NCBI RefSeq assembly: GCF_000381925.1
Contig: NZ_KB907307.1
Location: forward strand, 620,001-684,000
DNA from: Nocardia sp. BMG111209
GTDB lineage: Bacteria; Actinomycetota; Actinomycetes; Mycobacteriales; Mycobacteriaceae
Length of the DNA stretch: 64,000 nt
Reading direction: 5' to 3'
Shown here: in pieces, positions 56,713 through 64,000 of the stretch
Layout of the letters: every line of letters begins with the position of its first letter
Numbering within the stretch: position 1 is the stretch's first letter
The notes under the pieces: model-generated
Databases searched by the model: none
Told to the model about the DNA's origin: nothing
Seen by the model: only the letters and a program-made list of their open reading frames with translations
Position numbers and translations under genes: made by a program

Positions 56713-58220
56713 CGCGGCACCTCCGTACCCGACGGCCCGCTGTACGGGCGGGCCGGTGGCGGGCCACCTGTCGTAGTGGATTGCTCGACGGTGGTCTGCA
56801 CCGTCTGTATTCCCTTGGCCGCGACACCGATTCCCGCCGCGGCGGCAGCGCCCACCGGCCCGGCGGCCTTCGCGGCGGTCGCTATGCCGCCGCCGGACAT
56901 CCCGCTCGCTGTGCTCGCTGCCCGGACCGCTCCGGTCGCGGCCGAACCACCGGCTGCGCTCCCGGCGGTGGCTTGCCCGCCGCTAGCGCCGCCTTTGCCC
57001 GATACCGCTCCGGTCGCGCGGGAACTCAGCATGGTGAATCCCGCGGCCCCTGCGGTCGCGGCCCCGGCGGCTGCTGCAGCCCCGGACCCGCCGGCCATAC
57101 CGGCAACCGGCGACACCAGGCGCATGATCGCCGGCAGCGTGAGCCCGGCCGAGCACAGCAATACCAACCCGACCAGCGCCCGCTGCGCGGACTCCGCATC
57201 CACGCTGCCGGTACCGGCGATGGCGGTGTGCCCGACGGTAGTGAACGCGATCAGATACACCAACGCCGCGAGCGGCTTGTACAGCAGGAACGCGACCGAC
57301 CAGCCGACCAGCTTTTCGAACAGGCCACGCCCGGACGCGGTACCCGAACCGGCCGCCGCCAGCGGCAGCACCCCCGCGACCACGACCAGCAGTCCCTGCC
57401 GGACCACCGCCAATACCACCTGGGCCAAAGCGCCGAGGATTCCGACGCAGGCCAGGATCAGGACCAGACCTGGGGAAAACACCGACAGCCCTTCGGTCTC
57501 GGTCAATGCTTTCGCCGCGGTTTTCGGGTCACCACCGGTGGCGTCGTCGAGGATCCAGTTCGCCAGCGCGTCCGAGGCGTGCGTGCCGGCGACAAGGACC
57601 GCCGTCCACATGGTCGACGCGAAAACGGTGCGCGCCAGAACCTTGAAGGTGTCGTGGGCGGCGTCGAGCATCGCGTGCCGGCGAGCCTGGGCCAGCCGGA
57701 CCCCGCACACGATCACCGAGATCGCGAGCAGGTACCACTGCAACTGATAGGTGTAGTCGCTGATCTTCGTGAACAGATCCGGGCTGTCGGTGATCGCTGT
57801 CGGCAGCTTCGCCCAGAACGACAACGACAGCACGATCGCCTGGCTCAGCCCGGAGATCAACGACTGCACGACCTTGCCGAACGCGGTGTTCCACGCCGCG
57901 TCCGCGACCGCACCGGCCGCCTTGTCCGGATGGGTGGCGACATTGCCAGCTTTGCACGCCCCGGACACCAGATTCCCCAGATTCAACGGGGTGTCGGGAA
58001 TCCCGATCCCGGATACCGCGTCGTGCAGATCGTTGCAGGTCCGATCGAACCCGTACGAACTGCCCGGTGACCCGCCCGCGGGCACCGGGTCCGCGGCTGC
58101 GGCACCGAAAGTGACCATCGCCGCGATCACGGTGGTCACGGCCACGGTCAGCAACCGGAACATATTTCTGTGCAGGGGTTTTCGCGCCGAGCGCAAGTTC
58201 GTGCCGGTGGTGGTCACCAT
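56709..58220 (-). CDS. VirB6/TrbL-like polytopic membrane protein
   Basis: A 503-residue protein. From the ATG at 58220 (MVTTTGTNLRSARKPLHRNM), a signal-type helix, LLTVAVTTVIAAMVTFGAAA, is followed by several membrane segments (LYHLQ-type WYLLAISVIVCGVRL, VFSPGLVLILACVGILGAL, QGLLVVVAGVLPLAAAG, LVGLVLLCSAGLTLPAIM). The end is an Ala/Gly/Ser low-complexity tail (about 120 residues). It probably forms part of the inner-membrane channel. It overlaps the next transfer gene by 4 bp. Confidence 0.75.
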   Translation of the reverse strand: MVTTTGTNLRSARKPLHRNMFRLLTVAVTTVIAAMVTFGAAAADPVPAGGSPGSSYGFDRTCNDLHDAVSGIGIPDTPLNLGNLVSGACKAGNVATHPDKAAGAVADAAWNTAFGKVVQSLISGLSQAIVLSLSFWAKLPTAITDSPDLFTKISDYTYQLQWYLLAISVIVCGVRLAQARRHAMLDAAHDTFKVLARTVFASTMWTAVLVAGTHASDALANWILDDATGGDPKTAAKALTETEGLSVFSPGLVLILACVGILGALAQVVLAVVRQGLLVVVAGVLPLAAAGSGTASGRGLFEKLVGWSVAFLLYKPLAALVYLIAFTTVGHTAIAGTGSVDAESAQRALVGLVLLCSAGLTLPAIMRLVSPVAGMAGGSGAAAAAGAATAGAAGFTMLSSRATGAVSGKGGASGGQATAGSAAGGSAATGAVRAASTASGMSGGGIATAAKAAGPVGAAAAAGIGVAAKGIQTVQTTVEQSTTTGGPPPARPYSGPSGTEVPR

Positions 58221-59077
58221 GTAGTCCACCCCGACAAGGAGCTGGTGGTGTGTTGTGGTGGGCTGCCGCCGGGAGGTGGTTGCAGCCGCCAATCGCCGCG
58301 GTCCCAGACGGTGACCAGTTGTGTGGCCAGCCATACCGGTGTGCCGGTGGAATCGGTGGTGCGGGTGGCGATCTCCACGACGGCCATGTCGTCGGTGCAA
58401 CTGTCGATTCGATACGCGTCCGGAGCCACGAGATACCGGGAAACATTCTCCGGCAACCGATTCGGGATCTTTCCCGCCGCGGAACTGGCCTCGAAGGCGG
58501 CCAGCGCGCCGGGCGGGTTCTCTATCAGGTGCTCGCGAACCCGCCGGTCGCCGGGGCGCGCGGTCACCTGATAAGCGGCGTAGACGGCGGCCAGTGCCGC
58601 GCCCTGCGGGGTGTGCGCCCATCCGGCGGCCACGGTGTCCACCACTTCCGTGGGGCCGTCGGAGCTGGAGAACGGCACCGATGCGCCCGCGACCTGCTGC
58701 CATCCACCCTGTACCGGTAGCGCCGGTGCGACCGTCGGACGGGCCTTGTCCGCCGATTCACGTGGCGGAATGGTCTGCGGCAGTGGCTGTCCGAACGGGT
58801 TGCGTGGGACATCGACCCGCCGGCCGAACACGTCGATCCGAGGAACTCCAAAACCTGTTGCAGTGGAATCTTTCTCGTCGCCCGCAGTCGCCGGGGACGC
58901 GACGGTCGCGGTGGCCGGATGCCTGGTTCCGGTGTGCTCGATACCGAGGGTGGCGGTCCCGACGACCCCGATGAGCACCACGATCGTGAGCGCGGCGATC
59001 AGCCCGGACCGACCGCGTGTCCGCCCGCTGGGCTTTCCGGCCCGGCTGTCCGCAGGCGCTCGACGGGTAGCGGTCAT
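58214..59077 (-). CDS. Membrane-anchored transfer protein (VirB8/TcpC-like candidate)
   Basis: A 287-residue protein with one membrane helix, GLIAALTIVVLIGVVGTATL, near residue 30, then a Pro/Thr-rich linker. The soluble domain contains VVDTVAAGWAHTPQGAALAA followed by VYAAYQVT. The PQGAALAA motif also occurs in the neighbouring lipoprotein (59074-59703), which shows that both carry the same domain. TcpC/VirB8-like NTF2 folds are candidates. It ends overlapping the start of the VirB6-like gene. Confidence 0.65.
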   Translation of the reverse strand: MTATRRAPADSRAGKPSGRTRGRSGLIAALTIVVLIGVVGTATLGIEHTGTRHPATATVASPATAGDEKDSTATGFGVPRIDVFGRRVDVPRNPFGQPLPQTIPPRESADKARPTVAPALPVQGGWQQVAGASVPFSSSDGPTEVVDTVAAGWAHTPQGAALAAVYAAYQVTARPGDRRVREHLIENPPGALAAFEASSAAGKIPNRLPENVSRYLVAPDAYRIDSCTDDMAVVEIATRTTDSTGTPVWLATQLVTVWDRGDWRLQPPPGGSPPQHTTSSLSGWTTW

Positions 59078-59703
59078 CGCGGCGCCGCCAGTGCGACGAT
59101 GCCGGCAGGGATGTCGCTGAGTGCGGCCACGGTTCCGGTGGCGGCGGACGGGTCGGGTAGTTCCAGCCGCCAGTCCCCGCCGTTCCACACCACGCGGGTG
59201 TCGGTGGAAGCGCAGCTGCGATCCGGGTATTCGCTGTACACGGTCACCGCGGCCCGATCCGGTCGATATTCGGTGATCCGATAGCCCACGATCCGCGGGG
59301 CGAGGGCCGCACTGGCGGGTGCGGTGATCGAGATCCGCGCCCGCGCAAGTGTCCACGCGTCTTTCCTGGGACCGGCCGCGACTTCGGCCGCGGTGACACC
59401 CGCCCACTGGCCGTCGTCGGCAACCGACAGCCGTACGGTGTGGTTGATGGCCGCCAGTGCCGCGCCCTGCGGGGTGCGGGTATAACCGGTCGCGGTATCA
59501 ACGGCGGCCGGGCCGTCGTCGCCGGCCGGGATCGTGATCCCCTGGAACGATTCCCAGTGCAACCCCGCCGGGGCACCGGTCAGATCCGGTGATGCCGGTG
59601 CGGGGGTCGAGGGGGTGTGGCCGCCGCACGCGGTCAACATCATCGCCACTGCGGCGGTGACCGCCAGTGCTGCTGCCCGTTTCCGGGCATGCGAAAGAGA
59701 CAT
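59074..59703 (-). CDS. Lipoprotein sharing a domain with the upstream membrane protein
   Basis: A 209-residue protein. The signal is AALAVTAAVAMMLTACGG (lipobox LTAC). The mature part contains AVDTATGYTRTPQGAALAAI, matching the membrane protein at 58214-59077, and a C-terminal part, DTRVVWNGGDWRLELPDPSA, that parallels TVWDRGDWRLQPPP there. Both thus likely arose by duplication. It is expected at the outer face of the membrane as part of the channel. Confidence 0.7.
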   Translation of the reverse strand: MSLSHARKRAAALAVTAAVAMMLTACGGHTPSTPAPASPDLTGAPAGLHWESFQGITIPAGDDGPAAVDTATGYTRTPQGAALAAINHTVRLSVADDGQWAGVTAAEVAAGPRKDAWTLARARISITAPASAALAPRIVGYRITEYRPDRAAVTVYSEYPDRSCASTDTRVVWNGGDWRLELPDPSAATGTVAALSDIPAGIVALAAPR

Positions 59704-59772
59704 CGGAATACCTTTGAAAGAGACTGTGGCGCAGTCATGTTCACGCGCCGATTGACAACGACCCCGCGGAGG

Positions 59773-60033
59773 TCAGACCGGTGTGAGAACCGCAGTTGCG
59801 ATGGCGGTGGCCGCAGAGCAGACGATCGCCCCGACCAGGCTCATGACCAGGGAATGAGTGGCGTCGGACCATAGCGGCTCGCCGTGACGGTGGGCCAGCC
59901 ACAGCCGACCGGCCGCGGCGATCAACCATCCCAAGCACACTGTCAGTGCGAACCACAACGCCCATCCGGCCAGCTGGTCCAGCGGCCCGGTCACCGACGC
60001 GGGCAACGGCTTCGCGGCAATAGCGGTGGTCAT
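59773..60033 (-). CDS. Small membrane protein
   Basis: An 86-residue protein with two hydrophobic helices (LAGWALWFALTVCLGWLIAA and LVMSLVGAIVCSAATAIATA) separated by a basic loop (RLWLAHRHGEPLW). Its size and topology fit the small pilin- or VirB2/VirB3-like proteins of transfer operons. The ATG at 60033 overlaps the preceding gene by 4 bp. Confidence 0.65.
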   Translation of the reverse strand: MTTAIAAKPLPASVTGPLDQLAGWALWFALTVCLGWLIAAAGRLWLAHRHGEPLWSDATHSLVMSLVGAIVCSAATAIATAVLTPV

Positions 60034-60314
60034 GAATGGAGGACGACGGCGTTCATGATGCTGGAGGCGCTGGTGGCGATCACGCCGCCGACCGCAGCGG
60101 CCGCGACCATTTTCGGTGATTCCAGGGCGGCGCCGTTCCATTTCTCCCAGCCGAACTTGCCACCGGCGTAGATCATGGCCGACACACCGCACAACATCAC
60201 GAACCACATCAACCACCGGATCAACTTCAGGAACTGTCCCGACCCCGGCGGCGCCTCCGGCTGAATCGAATCGACGGCCAAAACACCTGCGTGGTAGAGG
60301 GTTTCGAGGATCAT
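60030..60314 (-). CDS. Small pilin-like membrane protein
   Basis: A 94-residue protein with two membrane segments (FLKLIRWLMWFVMLCGVSAM and MVAAAAVGGVIATSASSIMN), joined by YAGGKFGWEKWNG. Such an arrangement resembles VirB2/TrbC pilins or the small channel proteins of actinobacterial systems. It is coupled to the neighbours by 4-bp overlaps. Confidence 0.65.
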   Translation of the reverse strand: MILETLYHAGVLAVDSIQPEAPPGSGQFLKLIRWLMWFVMLCGVSAMIYAGGKFGWEKWNGAALESPKMVAAAAVGGVIATSASSIMNAVVLHS

Positions 60315-60910
60315 GCTGTCTTTCCTGACGAGAGAAGGTGATCGGTGGTCGCGGTCACGGCGGTGACCGCGCCCAGCAACTGGTGTCCGAGGGGCCGGAC
60401 GGCGGCGAGCGGATCGCGGCCGCGCGCCGGGTAGCAACTCGCCGGTTCCCAGACGGGCAGCTCTGCGCGGCGGGTCACCGGCCATGCCGGCTGCCACCCG
60501 ATCCGCCACCGCCCTCCGGCGGGTACGAGTTCGTCGATAATTCGTCGGTATCGGCGGATTTCCAGCGCTGCCCGTCCGGGGCGGTCCGCGCAGGTGATCA
60601 GCCCGAGCAGGGTGCTCGGTCCGGCGTGCCCGCCGTGATGCTGACGTAGCAACTCGTGAGCCCCCGCCAGACCTTCGAGGGTTTCGCGGGCCACGACCAC
60701 CACAAATGGTGACTCGCCCTCGTGCACGCCGGGCCAGCAACCATTCGCGTCGGCAGCCGGCGCGAGCATCTGCTCGAGGGTGCTCACCCCGGCACCGCCG
60801 TGCGCACCGAGCAACCACACCAGCGGCGCCCGATCCCCGGCATGAGGCGCGGGCCGGTCCCGCACCGGCGCCCACCGGTCCTCCGCCGGGATTGCCATCG
60901 CCGCGGTCAT
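60311..60910 (-). CDS. P-loop-like accessory protein (DUF6668-type candidate)
   Basis: A 199-residue protein. VWLLGAHGGAGVSTLEQML looks like a ParA/septum-site-type P-loop (GAHGGAGVST). Later parts include FVVVVARETLEGLAGAHELL and LLGLITCADRPGRAALEIRR, as in ATP-binding MinD-like folds without an obvious Walker B. Small proteins of this type sit in actinobacterial transfer operons. 4-bp overlaps on both sides. Confidence 0.6.
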   Translation of the reverse strand: MTAAMAIPAEDRWAPVRDRPAPHAGDRAPLVWLLGAHGGAGVSTLEQMLAPAADANGCWPGVHEGESPFVVVVARETLEGLAGAHELLRQHHGGHAGPSTLLGLITCADRPGRAALEIRRYRRIIDELVPAGGRWRIGWQPAWPVTRRAELPVWEPASCYPARGRDPLAAVRPLGHQLLGAVTAVTATTDHLLSSGKTA

Positions 60911-61098
60911 GCCGCAGCTCGCCGTGATACGAACGACGGCCGAGCACAGCGCCGGCGAAGCTCGCGCACCACGGAAACCCAGGCACCGGCTTGCCGTGCA
61001 CCGGACATGAATTCCTCGATCTCCCAGGCGGGTAGACGGTGGATGGATTCCGCACCATCGGGATATCGGACGTACACGGTCAGGTATTCGATCGACAT
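60907..61098 (-). CDS. Small hypothetical protein
   Basis: A 63-residue protein (MSIEYLTVYVRYPDGAESIH). It has a short beta hairpin followed by a helix (AWEIEEFMSGARQAGAWVSV) and a basic tail. The ATG at 61098 has a GAAA-type weak ribosome site, but the 4-bp overlap with the next gene supports it. Function unknown. Confidence 0.5.
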   Translation of the reverse strand: MSIEYLTVYVRYPDGAESIHRLPAWEIEEFMSGARQAGAWVSVVRELRRRCARPSFVSRRAAA

Positions 61099-61166
61099 TT
61101 CGGGCAACCCTGTCTGTGAAAACGGTATAGTTGTGCCGAGGTGTTCTGCTTGTGTGGCAAGGGATT

Positions 61167-61880
61167 TCAGGAATCTGCGGGCCGAATGCCGGTGATCCGG
61201 ACCGTCGCGGCACCACCGCCGGCGGTGGTGGTGATCAGTTGCGTGAAGCTGCGCATCGCACCGCTCAGCGCAGTCTCGGTGACTGCGACCAGGTATCGGT
61301 CCGCGGTCAGCGGACTGATCGCGACACATGCAGTCGTCCCGGCCGATACGGTCGCGATCCCGGCATCGATGACATCGGTGGTAGGCACGGTCGCGTCGGC
61401 GGTGACCGCCATCCGCGCTGCCGTTCCGGACCGCAAGGAGTAGTAGCCGTGCTCGAAGGCCAGAATTGCGTCCGGGCCGCTCGCCAGCGACCCGGTCCCG
61501 TTGCCGCGCACCAGGTTCGGAGTGCGCACCGGATCGCAGCCCGGCCCGCCCCCTAACGACGGGTCCGGTCGCGCCGGCGCCGTTGGTGAAGCGGGAACCG
61601 AGCGCACGGACGCGTGCCGCAGGCCGGGCAACACGACCACGAGTCCGACCGCTATCGCTGTGGCGATAGCGCCGACCGCCAGCACACCGTGGCGGCGTAC
61701 CGCTTTCGGCAATGCCGTGGACGCCTGCACCAGGCGAGAATTCTCGGCGATCGACGAGTTCACAGTGTCGGCTACAGCTTGTCCGTCTTCGGTAATCACG
61801 GCATCGTGCGTGACGTTCAGAGGTGCCATCGGCAGCCAGTCACTCCAATGGCCGGGTCCGGACCCATTGCGTGTGGGCAA
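61167..61880 (-). CDS. Single-pass membrane protein of the transfer operon
   Basis: A 237-residue protein from the ATG at 61880; an internal ATG at 61829 (MAPLNVTHDAV) is an equal alternative. One membrane helix, HGVLAVGAIATAIAVGLVVVL, separates a small cytoplasmic part from an extracellular, Ser/Thr/Ala-rich domain with a Cys pair (GPGCDPVRTPN and TTACVAISPLTADRYL). No family recognised. The strand-rich outer domain suggests an envelope component of the conjugation apparatus. Confidence 0.6.
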   Translation of the reverse strand: MPTRNGSGPGHWSDWLPMAPLNVTHDAVITEDGQAVADTVNSSIAENSRLVQASTALPKAVRRHGVLAVGAIATAIAVGLVVVLPGLRHASVRSVPASPTAPARPDPSLGGGPGCDPVRTPNLVRGNGTGSLASGPDAILAFEHGYYSLRSGTAARMAVTADATVPTTDVIDAGIATVSAGTTACVAISPLTADRYLVAVTETALSGAMRSFTQLITTTAGGGAATVRITGIRPADS

Positions 61881-61967
61881 TATTCCTCACCTCCTCAAAG
61901 GCATGTTGTGTCTGGCCCCCGGCGGCCTGAACCATTAGCCGGATTCAGGCCGCCCGGGAAGCAACCG

Positions 61968-62879
61968 TCAGGAGCCGACGCCGACGATGCTGCCGATCGC
62001 GCCCCCGAGGAGACCGCCGACCACGGCGCCGCCCAGTGCGGCCGCAGCGCCGGCGCCGACTGCGCCGAGACCGGCCCCGGCGACACCGCCGATGATTGCC
62101 CCCGCACCGATGGCGGTGCCGATGGTTCCCCCGGCAAGGATCGGGATTGCCGCGATTTCCGGGATCGCCGCCACCCCGCCGGTCGCCAACGCCGCACCGA
62201 CCGCACCGGCGGCACCGGCGATCATTGCGCCGCCGACACCGACCACGCCGCCGACGACCGCGCCGACCCCGGTACCGATTCCGGCGCCTGCGACACCACC
62301 GACGACAGCGGCGGGGATCGCCGCAGTTACCGCGCCGATACCCGCTCCCAGTGCGGCACCGGCGATCGTTGCGGCCGCGACCCGATCCGAGCGGTCCGGC
62401 GACACGCCCACCGAATTCCAGGCTTCCGTGATTCTCGCTTCCGCCAGTGCTGCATCGGAATTGATCCGATCGGTCAACTCGATGGGCAGCCATTCCGGCC
62501 GCGGCGCCTCGAATTCACCGACCCGGACCGTGTCCGGGTCAGGCCGGATCGGCAATACCGGCTCCACTGCTTCCGGCGGGTGCAATTGCGCAGGATCGAT
62601 CGCGGGTACCGGTGCCGTCGTGTCCGGTATGGAACGGGTCGCATACGGCTGCGCCGAGCTCGGCCCTTCCACACCCCGGTCCGGCAACATCGGAGCCGGC
62701 GGAGTGCCGGTCACCCCGGCCTGCCCGCCGCCGGTCTGGCTGGTGCCGATCCCCGGCTGCACCACGGTCTCCGCTGTCGCTGGAACCGCTGTACCGCAAA
62801 GGATCACGGCCGCAATCGGTGCTGCCGATGCGGCCAACATCGACGCTCGCCGCGTCCGAGTAACCAATCCACCGCTCAT
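61968..62879 (-). CDS. Secreted Gly/Ala-rich hydrophobic protein
   Basis: A 303-residue protein from the ATG at 62879, preceded by GAGGAAA. A signal peptide (ASMLAASAAPIAAVILCGTAVPATA) ends near residue 37. The middle is Pro-rich, and the last 140 residues are nearly all Gly, Ala, Val and Ile (for example GVVGVGGAMIAGAAGAVGAA). That pattern resembles glycine-zipper segments that insert into or oligomerise at membranes. It may form an outer (mycolic) membrane pore for transfer; this is an inference from composition. Confidence 0.6.
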   Translation of the reverse strand: MSGGLVTRTRRASMLAASAAPIAAVILCGTAVPATAETVVQPGIGTSQTGGGQAGVTGTPPAPMLPDRGVEGPSSAQPYATRSIPDTTAPVPAIDPAQLHPPEAVEPVLPIRPDPDTVRVGEFEAPRPEWLPIELTDRINSDAALAEARITEAWNSVGVSPDRSDRVAAATIAGAALGAGIGAVTAAIPAAVVGGVAGAGIGTGVGAVVGGVVGVGGAMIAGAAGAVGAALATGGVAAIPEIAAIPILAGGTIGTAIGAGAIIGGVAGAGLGAVGAGAAAALGGAVVGGLLGGAIGSIVGVGS

Positions 62880-62958
62880 GGTCGTTTCTTTCCTCATCCT
62901 TCTGGGTTGGTCCGGCCCGAGATCCGAGCGCGGACCGAGGGAACGCTTCGTCGGCTGT

Positions 62959-64000
62959 TCAGTGCGCGTCAGCGTGCGGCGGTGCGACCGAAGAGGCCGA
63001 CGGTGCCGGCACCGAGACGGTTGGTCCAGGTATCGACACGTCCTCCAGACCGCTGGAGCCCGAATCCCACGGGTATCGCGGAGATCCCGGTGAACTGGCC
63101 CCGGTCGGGGTCGTGGCGGTCGCGCTGCCGCGGAAGTTGCTGCCCATAGTCGGTTGTGGCTGAATCGACTTGTCGTCGGCCGGATTCGATGCGGAGAGGT
63201 CGCGGGCGACGGCAGTGAACCAGTCCGCGGTGAACTGTGTGGCCGAACGCCCGCCGGAGGTGATCGGGTCCACGCCGTAGGAGTCGTGGCGGGTAATCGC
63301 GTCGGAGTACTTCGCCCACACCGCCGTATCCACCAGATCCCGATTGTCGGTGATATTGCTGGTCACCACCTGGAACGCCGACTGCACCAGCCCGATCGCG
63401 GTCTGCGGCGGCATCAACTGCGGCAACGCACCCAACAGCTTTATTCCGAACGTCGCCAGACCGGCGATCGGATCCGTCAGCCCCGCGGTCGCCACCGCCG
63501 TGATCGTGTCCGGACTCAACACTGTCCGTGCCACCGCGACAACAGAATTGAATCCGATCGTCGCGATCTTCATCGCAGCCTGCACCACATCACCGGGATC
63601 CAACGGAGTACGCGGATCAGAGGCATCCGCGATCCGCTGCGACAGGCTGACTTTCGGAGCAATCGACAAGTCCTGCAACGAATTACCCTGCACGTCTTCA
63701 TTGATCGCCGACGACACCGTCTTGATCGACGTGAAGGCCAGCGCCTGAGTCACACTCCACAATGCCCGCAGCGGATCACCGCCGAACTCGGCCTGCCCCG
63801 CGATGTTCGCTACCGCCTTCAAAATCGGTGCGTGGTCCGGGGCATCGCACGCCAGATCACCAGATGCGCACACACTCAGCACCCGCCCCGCGAATACACC
63901 GAAGTCGCCGGTCTGGTCCCGGTCCGGGCCGATACCACCCCCGGACGTCGGAGCCGGTGGCACCTGGTCCAGGTCCCGCACTGCCACACCGTCTGTACCC
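62959..64000 (-). CDS. Cutinase-like envelope protein, 5' end beyond the window
   Basis: The frame is open to the window edge, so the start is not seen. The segment AGRVLSVCASGDLACDAPDH matches the C-terminal Cys pair and catalytic-loop region of the cutinase family (C-x-x-GD-x-xC), followed by DHAPILKAVANIAGQ. The last 270 residues are an extra domain with helices (FGIKLLGALPQLMPPQTAIG, ATQFTADWFTAVARDLS) and a Ser/Pro-rich tail. Cutinase-like proteins of Mycobacteriales cut lipid esters. Here it lies at the upstream end of the transfer operon and may act on the recipient or donor envelope. Confidence 0.65.
   Translation of the reverse strand, partial: GTDGVAVRDLDQVPPAPTSGGGIGPDRDQTGDFGVFAGRVLSVCASGDLACDAPDHAPILKAVANIAGQAEFGGDPLRALWSVTQALAFTSIKTVSSAINEDVQGNSLQDLSIAPKVSLSQRIADASDPRTPLDPGDVVQAAMKIATIGFNSVVAVARTVLSPDTITAVATAGLTDPIAGLATFGIKLLGALPQLMPPQTAIGLVQSAFQVVTSNITDNRDLVDTAVWAKYSDAITRHDSYGVDPITSGGRSATQFTADWFTAVARDLSASNPADDKSIQPQPTMGSNFRGSATATTPTGASSPGSPRYPWDSGSSGLEDVSIPGPTVSVPAPSASSVAPPHADAH

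Noticed and set aside
57529..58446. Second minus-strand frame over the VirB6-like gene
   Set aside because: Arg/Gly-rich shadow frame; the hydrophobic frame has the signal helix and coupling to neighbours.
1..64000. CRISPR arrays, tRNA or rRNA genes, integrase and attachment sites
   Set aside because: None was recognised by reading both strands; tRNAs at the borders outside the window cannot be excluded.

Overview
The window is GC-rich DNA with GTG/TTG starts, ATGA start/stop overlaps, an SCO6880-type conjugation module, DUF4913, NlpC/P60 and cutinase-like proteins. This points to an actinobacterium of the Mycobacteriales, Nocardia- or Rhodococcus-like (inference). The backbone is a conjugative element, either a plasmid or an integrative element. 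No replication initiator, integrase, attachment site, tRNA or CRISPR array was recognised, so the two cannot be told apart.

Layout. (1) 1-5.3 kb is insertion-sequence debris: an IS5-family fragment, an IS3-family element split by an IS30-family element, and an intact 1274-bp IS3-family element (copy A). (2) 5.4-20.5 kb is the first backbone module: a frameshifted Cys-rich gene, small hypothetical genes, a ParB-domain protein, a DUF932-like protein, an SSB-like protein, a NYN-LOTUS putative RNase, a MobC-like protein and a relaxase. The relaxase is interrupted by an inverted second copy (B) of the 1274-bp IS3 element, with a 3-bp target duplication. The intergenic DNA carries many long hairpins. 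(3) 20.6-25.3 kb holds regulators (XRE/DUF5753 and XRE/TPR) and small hypothetical genes. (4) 25.3-37.4 kb is the most interesting part, a putative ribosomal-peptide (RiPP) locus. A 50-residue precursor with a strong ribosome site is almost entirely five GVRPDA-type repeats and has no separate leader. It sits in one minus-strand operon with a JmjC/cupin oxygenase, a haem-oxygenase-like di-iron oxidase, a membrane desaturase, an arginine:glycine-amidinotransferase homologue and a stand-alone LysRS/EpmA-like class II synthetase. An arginine-deiminase-superfamily enzyme, a TauD-type dioxygenase, a GFA-family protein, an AlkC-type DNA glycosylase and a regulator with two small kinases lie nearby. 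(5) 37.6-45.5 kb looks like a defence island: a Hachiman-like HamAB pair between two orphan PD-(D/E)XK nuclease genes. A decayed copy of the synthetase/GFA junction of region 4 lies just after HamB. (6) 45.7-64 kb is the second backbone module, all on the minus strand, encoding the type IV secretion (conjugation) machinery: coupling protein, VirB4-like ATPase, SCO6880-like protein, VirB6-like membrane protein, NlpC/P60 hydrolase, lipoproteins and accessory proteins, ending in a cutinase-like gene cut by the window edge.

Working model (inference). The element carries a biosynthetic cargo and a phage-defence cargo between its mobilisation and secretion modules. The biosynthetic theme is guanidine chemistry: five Arg residues in the precursor, two guanidine-modifying enzyme families, and separate di-iron and cupin oxygenases. 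AlkC next to it would fit self-protection against a DNA-alkylating product. The relaxase insertion suggests the element can no longer transfer itself unless a relaxase is supplied in trans.
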